Positions 1 to 11,812 of a DNA stretch of 56,826 bases are shown here, piece by piece. The notes under the pieces were generated by a model. That model had not been told where the DNA came from. It made no database searches and was given only the letters and a program-made list of their open reading frames with translations. Every line of letters begins with the position of its first letter. Positions within the stretch are counted from its first letter, which is position 1. The stretch is from Reticulitermes lucifugus (taxonomy: Eukaryota; Arthropoda; Insecta; Blattodea; Rhinotermitidae), in NCBI GenBank assembly GCA_026260175.1, contig JAKCWW010000579.1:25434-82259 (forward strand), in the 5' to 3' direction. The translations under genes were made by a program, and so were the position numbers.

Positions 1-96
1 GGGGGGGAAGGCGGCCACCTTCATGTGCCGATTGTCTTGAAATTCTGTGGGCCTCAACCTCCTGGAGCCCTAAGGGCCTGTCCAGGGACGCCTGCA
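1..96 (+). mobile_element. SINE family B, 3' part, cut by window edge
   Basis: The window opens in a poly-G run followed by the 3' half of a tRNA-derived SINE. The same order of blocks (poly-G, GGCGGCC, CACCTTCATGTGCCGATTGTC, a CTCAACCTCCTGGA block, GGCCTGTCCAGG) recurs at 18712-19014 and, reversed, at 10498-10804. The tRNA-like head lies outside the window. The 3' end is approximate. Confidence 0.75.
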
Positions 97-3000
97 CCTT
101 TTACAAGGGATCCATTACTTCAGAAGTTAATTTTCAAACGTCAAAGGCTACAGGGCCTCATCCTTGAAATCTGGATGGTAAAATCAACCAAATCTGTGCT
201 CTCACTTCCAAAACGCTGAGCTATCATTGTCACATATCTTACTGCAGTTGAGTTGCTGCGATTGCTTCACAAAACGTCCTCGCCTGAATGTGTGTAGCAT
301 CCGCTCAGGATAATTAGAATGCAGTTGGCACAGAGCAGTGACACTAACACTTGACACGCGACCACATGGTCGTTGAGCCTCTGATCTGATTCACGCTTTA
401 ACCGAACATAAGAAGAGTTTATGAAATGTAGCAATTTAAATTCAAATAGGCTAGCTGGGATACTGAGAGAATGCAGCGGTTTCAGTACCATGCAGCCCAA
501 CGACCCTACTGCTGTAATTTACCTATTGGCCTTTGTAAACGCACAAACGCACGATGGTTCCGGCGGTAACGTTCTCTGCCTCACGCACCGGTGACAGAAA
601 CTCCTGCTGTCGCCAACATCAGGGAATGTGATGAAGGCAGCAGAATCTTCTGAAACGTCGGAACACTGTTCCACAACCCAGAAGAGAGCAAACTTTACAG
701 TCACCGCCGTGCAAGCCTCAAATCGTACTTGTCTGCACTTCTCTTGTATCAGGAGTGGGCAAACGTCGAGAGAAAAAATCCGTAGTTCAGCAACTGCTAA
801 ACAGTTATTTTGTTATTCGATCGAAAACAAACTTCATGGATAAACATTACGGTCAAAGCCACAAGCAGAAGAACTGTAACAACGAAATATATTTCAACCC
901 TCTGGTTTTCTCAAGAACGTGCATTAAACCGAATATAGTGTGAAACCCACGCGCCTTCATCAAACGCCACTCACCTATAGGGCAGTGAAGTGATAAATTA
1001 AGTAGGATTAATCACAGCACACTTGTCGGGGGGCGGGAGGGAGTTTATAGAGACCCCAACACATTCATTTCCTTCACCCTTTCCACAGAAGTTAAGGTAA
1101 TCTGCTAACGATCAGACACTGTCTCTAAACTATGTATGAGAGACTGAAAATTTAACGACACACGGTCATGCAACGCTCCTGTCAGTTTCCGCGGACCTGC
1201 TGGAAGACAGCATTGCGACACTTGCACCGCGCGCTGCAGCCGCAGTTGCTGCCAGTCCCTTTAATTTGGCGCGCAAACAGACCACAGTGCATTATTTGTG
1301 ACAGCATGAGAACGCAGTCGTAAATTTGGATAAAATATTGCCGACTGTGATCCCTTAGTAAAAGCAAAGTTCGTCACCCGAAATTATGATGAGGTGAGTG
1401 CCGCTGGACCGTATCGAGAGGACTCCACCCTATATTGGGAGTCGCACAGGAGGAACGGACAGCACCCGCCCCAACAGGCGATGATGAGATAGCACTAGCT
1501 CGTCCAGCATCCGGTCGGTTGGTGGCTACGTGGCCCGGCTTTGTTATTGCTAATAGCGCGGAACTGTTACAGGCCTGAACGTGCTGTTCGTAGTTCAGGT
1601 AGGCCGCAAATTCTGAATTAACTCTAGTTATGAATGTAAGAGTGGACTGTCCACTCAAGAGGTGAAGCAGTCGGAGCGTGAATTCGACATTTCATTTCCA
1701 TTTAGTCCCCAGGTTAAGAATGTATTAGGCTTTATCTCCGCATGCTTTGTCGTGCCTTTGTGGATTGGTGCTTAGGCGTAGACACAATTTTACCTCGCTA
1801 CTTACCGTACGTACGTTTGTGAGGGAAGGTGGGCTTGTGCTCGTGTGTGTGTGTGATCGTGTCTTGATGGCAAAGATCGAAGAGTGTAGTGGCGAGTGAT
1901 ATCCAATGACATTCATACTGTTCTCACGAAAAAAAAATACCAGCGAATTTGTATGCTACATTGCTTGGACTAAGATATACGTGGAGAAAGCGCGTGCGCA
2001 CTCACAAAAACGCACGCGCACACTGACACGTTCATATGTCGATGCTGTATACCTCTGCATCCGGAAAGACCAATTGTCTATGATCACTGTAAATATCTTT
2101 ACACAAAATTAAATTGTTATATTCACGCCACACCTGGTTAACTTTTGAACGGTCTCTGTCGAAAGTGCAAATTACAAAGAATGTAAAATGCGAAGTTCGT
2201 GTGTTCTTCTCTTTCAGGCTACAGTCTTAAGTTAGTTGTAGACACGAAATCACTCGTATTTTTATATAAATTAACATCGGGAATCTATAGGTGAAGTTAA
2301 AATTTGCAAATGTAAATTTGGGTCGCACTGGCCTGTATAGATAGTACCTAAGTCACAAGACATAACCTACTGTTCCTAATTGTTGCATGACGTACAGTGT
2401 AGTCTAGACCTCATGGAAATATACATGTTGTTAAAAACATGTTCGATGCCTAATAGATCCTAAATACGCATCGAAGCCAATGAGGTTTCATACAAAATCG
2501 TATATAATTCATTGTTAACATACGTGTAGGCCTACCCCTACTCAGAGAACACCAAACCACTACTGTTAGTAGCTTGCAGAATTTACTCCTCAAGTGTGCG
2601 TACCATCAGGACGTGCTGTGAACGCTAGGCGCCAGTCTCTTACTCAGAAGTGCTCCGTAATCCTGTGAACTTGCAGGCTTAAACCCCTGTGAACGTGGTC
2701 CACGGGGCACTGCGTCCTCTGGAGCTGGTTGACGGGACCAGCTATCATTATACTGGCAACAGTCACCAAATGCTCCTGCATCTTACGTAGGTAATTACTG
2801 AGCTGTGTACAAGGCGCTGTCCCGTCGCGAGGCAGCTCTGTGAACGTAAATGAACAAGGATTTGCGCTTGCCACCCGGTTACTGGTGACAACAGCACCTC
2901 GTTCGACTGCAAACCCTGCTGTACCCCGCCATTTTATTACACTTCATACCGCGTATATTTGTAGACTCTGTGCATGAAGATGGCTCTTGGACTAGCAATT

Positions 3001-3178
3001 TTGATTCCGTTCAAAATACTGTAGACCGAATGCGGCCCTCGAAAGAATTCAGTCCGGTTAGTGACGATGTTAAGACGTGTTCTTCGCCCGGCATATGTAT
3101 GCTGTCCATCACGATAACCTAAATGCCCTTCAGAAGAAGGAATATTGGTCACAAGAAACTTAAAATTTACTCACCTAA
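97..3178. other. Unassigned intronic or intergenic sequence
   Basis: No convincing gene is visible. Short open frames have no recognisable domains. Two GC-richer patches (about 1180-1270 and 1430-1530) stand out from the AT-rich background, but no exon signals could be tied together. A fragment near 1700-1725 resembles the GGTTAAGAATG block of SINE family A. Sequence around 2640-2870 is moderately GC-rich and unrecognised. Confidence 0.5.
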
Positions 3179-3182
3179 TTAA

Positions 3183-3400
3183 CCCTTTAGTAAGATTACA
3201 TGTGCCACCAGGTTTATCCCCACAAACTCTGCTTTTGTTCATGCACTGTCATGTGCTATGATTATCACATTAAACCATTGCTTCCCTACGCAGCATTCAT
3301 GGACTGGTCTTTCTAATGGAGGCGCAGTATGTTATCTGTTACGTACAAATTGAATCTTTATAGGCCTATAGAATGTAGATTAATTTTAGTCTCCAAAGGG
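3183..3400. mobile_element. piggyBac-like MITE
   Basis: A 218-bp segment is bounded by TTAA on both sides (3179-3182 and 3401-3404). Its ends read CCCTTTAG at the left and, reversed, CCCTTTGG at the right. TTAA duplication with CCYTTT ends is the hallmark of piggyBac-superfamily elements. There is no coding capacity, so it would be non-autonomous. The terminal match is short (7 of 8), so chance cannot be excluded without other copies. Confidence 0.5.
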
Positions 3401-3404
3401 TTAA

Positions 3405-4008
3405 TACTGCAAACACGAGTTAGGACATGGAGATGGGAGGTTATCCATCAGCAAGACCCCTGCTTTCGTCAAACAAAATCTTGGTAATTCAAATTATAAA
3501 ATATTCTGGTTTATGTACTGTAATCCAAAGTTAATACATTCAAATGCATTACTTCCTCAAAAAGTGACTGTAGAATTTACCTTAGTTACTGACACATAGT
3601 TTTCCTTGTTTGGTTCTTTGTTTTTGGTGTTGAAAATAATAAAAAAAATGACAATGAATTAAAAAGGGAGAGAAAATAAAAAATCACAGCAGATAAAAAT
3701 ATAATCAAGTAGCATAATGCCCTTTGAAATTTCAAAGAAAAACTGTTAAAAATAACCCTGTCCAAGAAAACTAACCCCTTTTGCTTCAACTGATCAAGGT
3801 TTCAAATGTCAGTCCGGAGATCGGATATCCTAACTGAAGAATCTGGTTCTTTCCCTTGGCCCCTCTAAGTCAATCCGGGGTGGCAAGTTTGGATTACATA
3901 AAATTAGGCCGCCATTCATCCTATTCAGTTCACTATCACTAAACATCTTGGCATTCAATGTTAAGAATCTATGCTATTAAAACCCCTGTTAAATACGCAA
4001 ATAATAAA
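3405..4008. other. AT-rich unassigned sequence
   Basis: Strongly A/T-rich DNA with A-rich stretches around 3640-3720. No gene, repeat unit or RNA signal was recognised before the pogo element begins at 4011. Confidence 0.5.
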
Positions 4009-4191
4009 TAAGGGGAAATCTGGTAAGAGTACGCACCTGATTTACTTTTTTTAAATTCTCGGAAACGATTCATAGGAAGTAGTTTATTTAAGGAATGCAG
4101 AATGGCTGAAGCATTGACTTACATTATTAGAACACCAACTGATATTTTACTGAATACATTTTGAGTTACAAAATATATTTCAATAAATGGG

Positions 4192-4235
4192 AAAGCGCAC
4201 TCTTACCCGACGAGTCGGGTAAAAGTGCGCATCAG
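4192..4235. repeat. Subterminal palindrome of the TIR motif, left side
   Basis: TGCGCACTCTTACCCGAC-type sequence is followed immediately by its reverse complement (GTCGGGTAAAAGTGCGCA), a near-perfect palindrome built from the motif at the element ends. Such internal copies often serve as extra transposase-binding sites; that role is inferred. Confidence 0.75.
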
Positions 4236-6000
4236 GAAAGTGACAATAATTTACATAGATTCTTAAGTAGAACAGTAGTCACACGCAAACTGGCCTGATT
4301 CGTAAGCTGTACAAGCTTCATGCCACCATTCCTTACATCTGTGACACTGTATCGAGTCTTCCTCTGGTGGATCTTAATATTCCTCTCCACATATTGGACA
4401 TATGATGTTAGATATAGAGACAACAGCTTTGTCGACCAGCTTTCGTCTTACAGCTGTCCGTTCACATTTTTCTTTCTTCTCCCCATCTTCAGTAGCCTTC
4501 TCTCGAAGTTTCTCTTGTAAAGAGTTTTTATATGGAGAACTTCAAAAGATGTCACTATTTTTTGCTTTCCTCTTTCGTTGATTGCTCACTGTTGTTTGTG
4601 GCACAGACCGTATCATTGTTGGATAAACTTTGAAATTTTGAAAAGGACGTGTAGGTTCTTGATGCTGGCTTTTCTCTTGATGTGTCAGAGGCAAGTACAT
4701 CTCACTGCGCAGCATCACTGGCTGAAGTTGACGGTTTTGGCGACGCCTCATCACGTTGTTGCACAACTGTTGCACCAATCGTTTCCTTTGCTTCTATGTT
4801 TGGAAGAAATGAAATTTGTGCAGGGCCGAAATCTTCAGGTGAGATCACATGAGGGTTAAAGGGCTAAATTCCGCAGGCCCTGAAGCTGTTCTCCGCTTTG
4901 TCAAGCGTGGCTTCCCGGACGTAAGCTCTCTTAAATACGCCAGCTACATATTTTTGTGTTATCGACTGGTTTCCATGAATTACGAGAAAAGCATCACATT
5001 CTTGCGGATAAGCCAATTTCAGGGGCCCAAAAAATCCATAGTCAAGAGACTGGATCTTGTGTGATCCATGAGGAGGAATGCTTAACAAAGTTATGTGATT
5101 ATCTCTACAGAACATAATGGCTCCTACGGTGCAATGGGAAGTGGTTATCCAGATAAGTAGCACTGGATCAGTTTCCGTGGCCTTGACGTGGTTCTGAAAA
5201 TGCTGCAGCCATTGCACGGAGAGATCTGTATTCATATATCCCGTGTCAGATATCAAAGGTAGAGTTCCGACGGGAGCTTCAGAACACAGTTCGTGACAGA
5301 TTCCTTTAAGGAGGAATATCATCGCCTGAAGGCCTGAAACAACACAGCAGTGACCAGATGTCCGCGATCTGCGGACATAATGTTGCCCATTATTCTTTTT
5401 CCTTTTCCAGCAGTCACCTTGGGCAACTTGTTGGGAACAGCGCTGATGCCACTTTCATCCATGTTGAAAATTCTGTTCGGAGGGAAGTTGTGCTTTTCAA
5501 ATGCAGCACGTAAATTATAAAAAAGATCTGATTACTTGAACTTCATTGAAGCCTATAGTTCTCCCCAGGCTGCATTTCTCGGGCAATGTAATTGATAAAT
5601 TTTGTCTTCTGCAATAGCTCATCACCCAATCTTTTCCAGCATTCTCGTTTTCTTTGTTAGATCTGTGATCAATACCGTTACGGTCAGCGTACTCAAAGTC
5701 TTAATTCTTTTAGCATTCTAATAGTTACACCACAGAATCGGGCGTCTAAATCTCTGCAATAATCAGCTAACTCTTTCTCTTCCTCATTCGAAAATGTAGC
5801 CTTGAAGCGACCTAGAGAAGTCGGTACTGTCCATAGCTTCGACCTCTTTCTCAGGGTTGATTCAGGTACTCCCAAGTCTTCAACGATTGACCTCTTACTT
5901 TCTCCAGCGCGTGGACGTCGGTTAACATTATGCATGACTTCGGTCGTGAACTTTAACGACCTGTCTGTCTTCCTCTTGTCCTTGCCCGTTGCCTCTCACA
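4230..6000 (-). pseudogene. pogo/Tigger-like transposase pseudogene
   Basis: Reading the minus strand from about 6000 down, pieces in several frames line up with a pogo/Tigger (DDE_1) transposase. There is a psq-type helix-turn-helix around GVPESTLRKR (about 5860). A CENP-B-type HTH carries AGKDW and PEKCSLGR (about 5695-5540). NMDESG (about 5470) contains the first catalytic Asp. A CRDNHITLL...PPHGSHKIQSLD block follows (about 5130-5050), then FGPLK and the C-terminal AENSFRACGI (about 4870). A cysteine-rich finger, CPICGEEY...CHRCKEWWHEACT...CDYC, ends near 4240. Frames break near 5690, 5530, 5330 and 5140. Stops interrupt GI*PFNPHV and the finger. The second catalytic Asp region is frameshifted, so no active enzyme is expected. 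Confidence 0.88.
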
Positions 6001-6077
6001 GAGAAAAGCACTGTTCAAAATATGAAAACCGTACTTTAAAAAATAAGAATACGATATCTTTGTAGTTCATGTGAATG

Positions 6078-6108
6078 TGGTTCGTCTAAGAGTGCACACA
6101 CTCTTAGA
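6078..6108. repeat. Subterminal palindrome of the TIR motif, right side
   Basis: CGTCTAAGAGTGCACACACTCTTAGACG is a nearly perfect palindrome carrying AAGAGTGCRCA in both orientations, mirroring the palindrome near the left end of the same transposon. A further single copy (GCGCACTCTTAC) lies at 6434-6445. Confidence 0.7.
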
Positions 6109-6496
6109 CGACAAGCTCACTTTTATAATATTTTCCTATAACCACCATGTTTGTTAGATTGTGTGTTTGAGTAAGTAGCCAAATAATGATTTGATTACTA
6201 GGATTTTATAAGACATGGCTTACCTTTAGTCCGGAAGTCTTTCAGAAGAAAATTCTTACTTCGTCGCACAAAAGAGTTAGAGTTTTTGTAACCAAAACTG
6301 ATAAATGCCACTCACGTTGAACACAAGTGTCACACGTCTCTTGAGTCTTTTGCTCCACTGCCTGTAGTAGTTGCGGGAACTGCCACGGCGTGCACTGTGC
6401 TGCTACCTATCGCTGGTTTCGAGAAATTGGCACTGCGCACTCTTACAAGCTGCGGACTCTTACCCGACCCTCCCTTAAATTGAGATGAGATCTGCG

Positions 6497-6577
6497 CTCT
6501 TCTGGGATATTACGCGGCGTCGTATGGTAATTGTTTACCGACGTTTCGGAACAACGTATCTGTCCCATCTTCACGAG
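6497..6577 (-). repeat. Hammerhead-like module, CGAAACGTC family, copy a
   Basis: On the minus strand the order is GAAGATG, a hairpin (GGGACA pairing with TGTTCC), then CGAAACGTCGGTAAAC, and about 30 bases on a TACGACGCCGCGTAATATCC block ending in CAGAAG. The same layout recurs at 16.2, 23.0, 23.2, 25.2, 27.6 and 47.3 kb. It lies immediately outside the right end of the pogo element. Confidence 0.65.
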
Positions 6578-6722
6578 CCAAGAGTCCTCGGACTCAAAAT
6601 CGCGGCGGAAGCCTGAAATCTCCCTTAAGTTAATTAATACACGCACCTGAACGCAAAATGCTGAGAGAGGTGTTTAGTATATCCAAGGACTCGTGTTTAT
6701 AGCGGCCACATAGTAGGCCTAG

Positions 6723-6737
6723 TATATATATATATAT
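6723..6737. repeat. (TA)n microsatellite
   Basis: A run of alternating T and A about 15 bases long. Confidence 0.9.
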
Positions 6738-6811
6738 GGCAGTGAAAAGAGAAATCACGATGGGCTGAACTGACAGCTCGGACAGAGGAGACAACATTTA
6801 CACACGTACTT

Positions 6812-6985
6812 GTGGTGAGGACGCTTCTTGGAAAGCGAATAGTGCAAAAGAGACAAAGATGGTATGATAACGTGAAGATGGTCGAGGAACTAGGCTGTAA
6901 GGATGTGAGACGGACGCAAATGGCTCAAGGTCGTGTCCAATCTCAGGACCTCGTAAGAGCAATGTTGAATGTTCAGTTCTTAAAA
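6812..6985 (+). pseudogene. LINE reverse-transcriptase tail fragment
   Basis: The plus strand encodes KRQRWYDNVKM, then ELGCKDVRRTQMAQ and DLVRAMLNV. This matches the layout RRRWEDNIKMDL...DWIxLAQDRxxWRALVNxVMNL that closes many arthropod non-LTR retrotransposon ORF2 proteins. Only this C-terminal stretch is present, as expected for 5'-truncated LINE copies. Confidence 0.6.
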
Positions 6986-7008
6986 ACATTTGGTAATGAC
7001 AAATAATG

Positions 7009-7266
7009 GCCGATCCCAGTGGCCGCGCGGTCTAAGGCGTAGGTCTGAGGCCGCTCGCTTGCTGGGATTGCGGGTTCCAATCCCGCCGAAGGCATGGATG
7101 TCTGTCTCTTGTGAGAGTTGTGTATTGTCAGGTAGAGGTATCAGCGTCGGACTGATCACTCGTCCAGAGGAGTCCTACCGAGTGTGATGTGTCTGAGTGT
7201 GACCGCGAAGCCTCGATAATAAGCCCCTGGCCCACTTGGGGCTGTTGCGTCATGGGAAAACCCGAT
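7009..7266 (+). mobile_element. SINE family C, full-length
   Basis: The tRNA-like head begins AGTGGCCGCGCGGTCTAAGG (A-box region), with the B box GGGTTCCAATCCC about 45 bases on. The body includes GATCACTCGTCCAGAGGAGTC and the end reads GTCATGGGAAAACCCGAT. AAATAATG flanks both sides (7001-7008 and 7267-7274), consistent with a target-site duplication. Other copies are at 13895-14096 and 54124-54377, both reversed. Confidence 0.85.
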
Positions 7267-7900
7267 AAATAATGACATAGAATAATGCCCACCGATTTAA
7301 TGAAATTTCAGCCCCCATTCGCTGGAAAGAAGACCACTTGCGCAGTTGTTCACTCACACTGCTGGTCTCTTCAGCCACCCTTGTATGTTACCCCCCATAC
7401 AGACCGGGCAAATAACTGACGTTTTCTGAAACATATTGTAGTGAGGGTCGTTAATCAGTAACACGCTGTAAAGGAGGGGAGCAACAAGTTGAGGGGGAGC
7501 AACAGTTGGCAGGCGCCCGTCCGCTCAGTCGGTTTGCAGAACGATTTTCAAGTTGCACATCTTTATTTGCCTCGGCCGTCTTTTCCTTGCCGACGTTCAT
7601 TTTACCTGCATCGCGTCATGCCAGCAGTATCTACTAGGTAGGAGAAAGAGAAACCTGTAACTGTATGTCTACTGGCCACTGCAAACCAACACTTCTAAAG
7701 CAGCGATTAATTAAGTTAACTACGAAACTCCCAAGGGACATGGTCATGGTTGAGGGGCTGCTAGTCGCTCAGCTGGTCAAGAGATTGCACAACATCACGT
7801 TTCGTATCGCGGTCCCAACAGCCCGTCACTGGTCCCTACTCTAGGCAGTGACTAAGCCAAGTGCTGGATTCCATTCACAGCAAGGCGAAAAAAATGTTTA
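7267..7900. other. Unassigned sequence with a weak tRNA-like trace
   Basis: No gene seen. Around 7750-7815 a GCTAGTCGCTCAGCTGGTCAAG stretch followed by a GCGGTCCCAAC block resembles a decayed tRNA-derived SINE head, but the body could not be assigned. Confidence 0.35.
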
Positions 7901-7904
7901 TGTT

Positions 7905-8030
7905 CTCCACAGCTTCCAGACTGGCTACGAGGCTCACACTGCCTCGTGTCCGATGAGCACAGGAAGCTTTTACCCCAAGGATAGGAAGGCCGGGGCATGA
8001 ATCTGACCGCTCACTTTCTCCATCCCCGTA
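7905..8030 (+). mobile_element. SINE family A, internal fragment
   Basis: CAGACTGGCTACGAGGCTCA, a poly-C/CCAAGG stretch and CATGAATCTGACCGCTCAC match the middle of the copy at 37990-38250 (CAGACCGGCTCTGGGGCTCA ... GTGAAGCTGACCACTCAC). Head and tail are missing. Confidence 0.55.
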
Positions 8031-10483
8031 TGTCTTCGTGGTGTGATTGATTAAGCACAGGGGCGACTTCACCTTAACCGCAACCATCCGCCACATTTCT
8101 GAGACACATATCCTCCCAAACACGCCTAGGTCATTACCTTCACTTTGGTCATACAACAGTACTTACGGAAAAGTAACAGCCACATAACACTGTGTAACTA
8201 GAATTCATGGACAGGCATAAACTAAACCACGGAATACTGCACATCCGTAAACTCCATATACAAGACCGCGTCGTGACAGATCAAACACATTTCTAACACT
8301 AGCTCTTCGCAACTTTTAAGAACTCGCCTAGGAATGAGTTTTATTGGCGTACAGGTGATAAGAATTCCGTTAAAACAGTTACTTGCCAGTTACTTTGTGT
8401 AACATGTAATAACCCTTCGAGGAAACATATTAACAACCAAGTATGGATGTACTGATCGGAAATGAGCCAACCAGGGCGACGGGGGGTAATGTGGTCCGGA
8501 TTACAAACCAGTTTGTCTCGATTCATAAAGGTCATCTTCGCTAACTGCTACACTTCCTAACATCACTGCCAGCGTAAGAAGGGTGCATCCTAGCTGGTCG
8601 TGAGTGCAAAATTAGATCGCAAACAGGGCACTAGTAACCGCACGTTTCCTCGACATCCTACTTTGCTTTACCGACGTGATTTTGGCTTGACTATTTCGCG
8701 AAAAGAAGACGATGTGCGAAAACCTGACAAACTGGAAACCGTGAGAACTAAATTAAAATTATACGTACGGCCGACGTGGTGTTCATGCAGTTTTAATTCT
8801 AGAAACATCACCTACTTTCATACTGTGCCCCCAAAGTTCTATTTGCTGTTCGTTCCGTTACGTCGCCTCCATCTTGGGCATCTTCATTTTCAAATAACCA
8901 TAATATACTACAATTACCAGGTGTGCCAATAAAAAATACTCCGGAATATAACCCAATTTTATCTGTGAGTCTATGGAGGAAAGAGTCCCACAGTAATAGT
9001 TTTCGCACTATAAGGCTGGTCTATTCAGGCCTTATCTTGAATGAAGAAAGAGTCTGGTTCTCCTCTGAGGAGACCTCGCATTTGTACATTGTACGAGATT
9101 CGGTCAGAAATAAGTTTACGTGGCGTACACCTTCGAGAGTAAAATTCTTTCCTCTTTGTGGCTGTGTCAGGGAAATTCATCGCCGAGCGATGAACACCTG
9201 CTTCCAACCCTGAGGCAAAATCTTGGCAGACACAAATTTAAAGGTGAGCGCGAAATGACAACACTTGTGACACGATGGCTGATAACACATGCTACGGACT
9301 TCTGTCAACACGGAAGAGAAAGGCTCATTCCACGAAGACGATGTGGAAATATAGTGGGATAGCAGCACAATTACGTCTAAACTCTTCTTATCAGAGTAGG
9401 AAATAAATAACTTAATATAAGCGCATTCTATATTTATTTTATGGTCCCCTTGTAAATTAAAATAGAAGTGCCAATACGAAAGTAACAAAACGGACACATA
9501 GAACATTCTTCCCTTTATACGAACAACAATTAGCTGTTGTATTAGGCCTGCTTTATAATAAATGACACTAATAACTGCAATTACTTAAAAACACTATTTG
9601 CAATGAGTTACATAAAACCTAACCCTCTGTTCTTAAAAAAACAAAGGCCTAAATTTATACTTCATAGATAGCTATTAATCTAAGAGTAAACAAGCTTACC
9701 CTTCTATTTCGTTTGGGCTTACACAAAAGTACAGGTCCAGGTAGGTAAACACAGCCTGAACGTAGGAATTCACAAGAAAGCACAAAAATTGCGTCAAAAG
9801 TTTTCTGCATGTTACATTTTGCACCTGACCAGAGGACAATCACATCATTGGGCCTACAGACAAGACACATTTCTTACTTCACTGAACAACAGCTTATGAC
9901 ATACCATACATTAATCAAAATGGTCTTTCAGATAACGTCCGAAATCCCTTTACGGCCAACGACCAAACTAAAGCAAATAAACAAGAAACATGTTGACATC
10001 TGTTACCCGTCGTCTTTAGTACTGGTAGTCTTAGAGAAGCTATGACACATGTCAAGTGTTTAGGGTACGATATTACTCATGAATATGATCATTCAACAAA
10101 AATGCCCAACTTCGAACCCACGTGTAGAATCGTAGAGAGAATGCCTAAGGGTAAAACGAACGATGCAGAATTAAAATGTTACGCGAACGTCTTTCGTGCA
10201 TTGCTGTGTGCAATACACGGAAAATAATAAGCGAAGAAATAAACGAATCACTGATAGACCCTAACAGATTACACATACAGCAACAAAGGAACGGCTGGCA
10301 ACAGGATTTCTCAAACTGACTTTAAATATGACGAATATGAAAGTCCAAGGAAAAGAACAATGTAACAGTGAAGCCGGAACAGGAAATACTGCCTACGCCA
10401 CAAACTGCAAACGAAGAAGAGAGGGGAGGCGAGAAAAATAGGTTAAGATGGCGGTAGGGATAATGATGATTTAAACAGTTTCT
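8031..10483. other. Unassigned sequence
   Basis: About 2.4 kb with no recognisable exon, RNA gene or repeat unit. Short open frames such as those near 8600-8930 and 9180-9500 show no domain, signal peptide or plausible splice-site pair. Confidence 0.45.
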
Positions 10484-10497
10484 CAACAATTTTAATA

Positions 10498-10804
10498 GCG
10501 AGGTAAAGCTATCCCTGTACAGGACTGGACAGGCCCTGAGGGCTCCAGGAGGTTAAGAATTTCTAGACAATCGGCAGATGAAGGTGGCAAGGTTGTCAGC
10601 CCTATGAACTGGCCACCTTTACCCCCCCCCCCAGGAGATATCCCTGATACTCATTTCTATCACCCGCTGAGTCGACAACAGGGCCATTGTGCGGCCGGAA
10701 GGATTAAGTTAATGAAAAACCTCAATGACCTAATCCGGAATTCGAACCCGCGCCCTTCCGGCTTGTAGCGCTGTGCCTTAACCAACTGCGCCATCGCATG
10801 CCAC
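10498..10804 (-). mobile_element. SINE family B, full-length, reversed
   Basis: Read on the minus strand, the head is GATGGCGCAGTTGGTTAAGG with B box GGGTTCGAATTCC. The body contains AAATGAGTATCAGGGATATC, an 11-base poly-G and GCCTGTCCAGTCCTGTACAG. It is flanked by a 14-bp duplication, CAACAATTTTAATA (10484-10497) and CAACAATTCTAATA (10805-10818). Confidence 0.9.
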
Positions 10805-10818
10805 CAACAATTCTAATA

Positions 10819-11609
10819 CCCTACTCAAGTAGGGCATTCCTTTCCATGATTTCAAGTCGTCTGCTGAATAACCATACAGAAGCCTAAACGAGTACGACTA
10901 CCATTCTGATTAAATTCGTCGCAGGAAGACGAAGCCTGGTGTGGTATGGACATTACTTCATACACATTCCGAAATTAGCTCAGCATGTAGTATATTATAA
11001 AGTGGTGTTATGCACACATGGTTTGGTTAGCTGTGTTATGCAAATAAACTTAATAAAACTGATTACATTAAAAATATGTTTTCTGCGAGGTTGAGGCAGG
11101 CTGGCAAGCAAGCGATGTGCATTTTCCATCAACTGGCAGAGTACATGGCTTGCAGACAGATGCAAGCAACGTGCTAATACACAGTGGCATGGCAAATTCA
11201 CCGCACCAAGAATTCACCAATCCTGGCACTTTCATTTAATAATGCTGCATCTCTTTAGAAAACGACAGCAAAATACAGAAATAACAAGACAGGTAATGTA
11301 TGTATAAACGTAACATTGAGGCGCGTTCGCGTAACCATTGTTGCCGTGTAAAAGCAGTAACTATTACATGTTCTGAGTGTGTGTCAGACGAATTAGTTAT
11401 CCAGCATGCAAAGCGCATGCGCCTTATTATACTGTCATCTGTAGACTGCCCGGCTCTACCATGTTTTTCCACATTATCTCACAAACGGCACGATTTTCGG
11501 AAAAAGGTTACCGAATATAAAGTTATGTTTTGATTTGCTCTACAACTTTGTCTGAAAACTTTATCTTTATAGAATAATTCAGTGAGATATTCTCATAAAT
11601 GTACAAAGG
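10819..11609. other. Unassigned sequence
   Basis: No gene recognised. The right end grades into the dispersed GGACAGAC repeat, whose left boundary could not be placed. Confidence 0.4.
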
Positions 11610-11812
11610 CCTTCATGTAAAGTACCTGCTATTCTTGTACAGATTTTATCCAACTTGAACTTTCTCGACAGATTTCAGAAAAATTGCTTAAATATCAAAT
11701 TTAATGAAAATTCGTCCAGTGGGAGCCAAGTTGTTCCATGCGGACGGACAGACATGACGAAGCTAATAGTCGCTTTTTCGCAATTTTGCGAACGCGCTTA
11801 AAAAGGCGCCTT
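11610..11812 (+). repeat. Dispersed GGACAGAC repeat, copy 1
   Basis: This copy contains GTAAAGTACCTG, then AAATTCGTCCAGTGGGAGCC, CATGCGGACGGACAGACATG, ACGAAGCTAATAGTCGCTTT and GCGAACGCGCTT, in that order. The same blocks occur reversed at 12955-13145 and partially at 26830-26960. The family was not recognised. The termini are uncertain. Confidence 0.75.

Larger units (their letters stand above)
4011..6475 (-). mobile_element. pogo/Tigger-type DNA transposon, end to end
   Basis: A 2465-bp element lies between TA dinucleotides (4009-4010 and 6476-6477), the target site used by pogo and Tc1/mariner elements. The ends are terminal inverted repeats: AGGGG at the left and AGGGA at the right, each followed about 7 bases later by GGTAAGAGTNCGCA. 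Inside on the minus strand is a broken transposase with the pogo/Tigger domain order. The GTAAGAGTGCGCA motif is repeated inside both ends (see separate entries). The element is complete in extent, but its coding sequence is decayed. Confidence 0.88.

Noticed and set aside
7013..7090. A tRNA gene (A and B boxes, GGGTTCCAATCCC)
   Set aside because: The cloverleaf is incomplete, a SINE body follows directly and target-site duplications flank the unit. The same reasoning applies to the heads at 10.8, 14.1, 18.7, 19.55, 24.05, 47.5, 52.7 and 54.35 kb.
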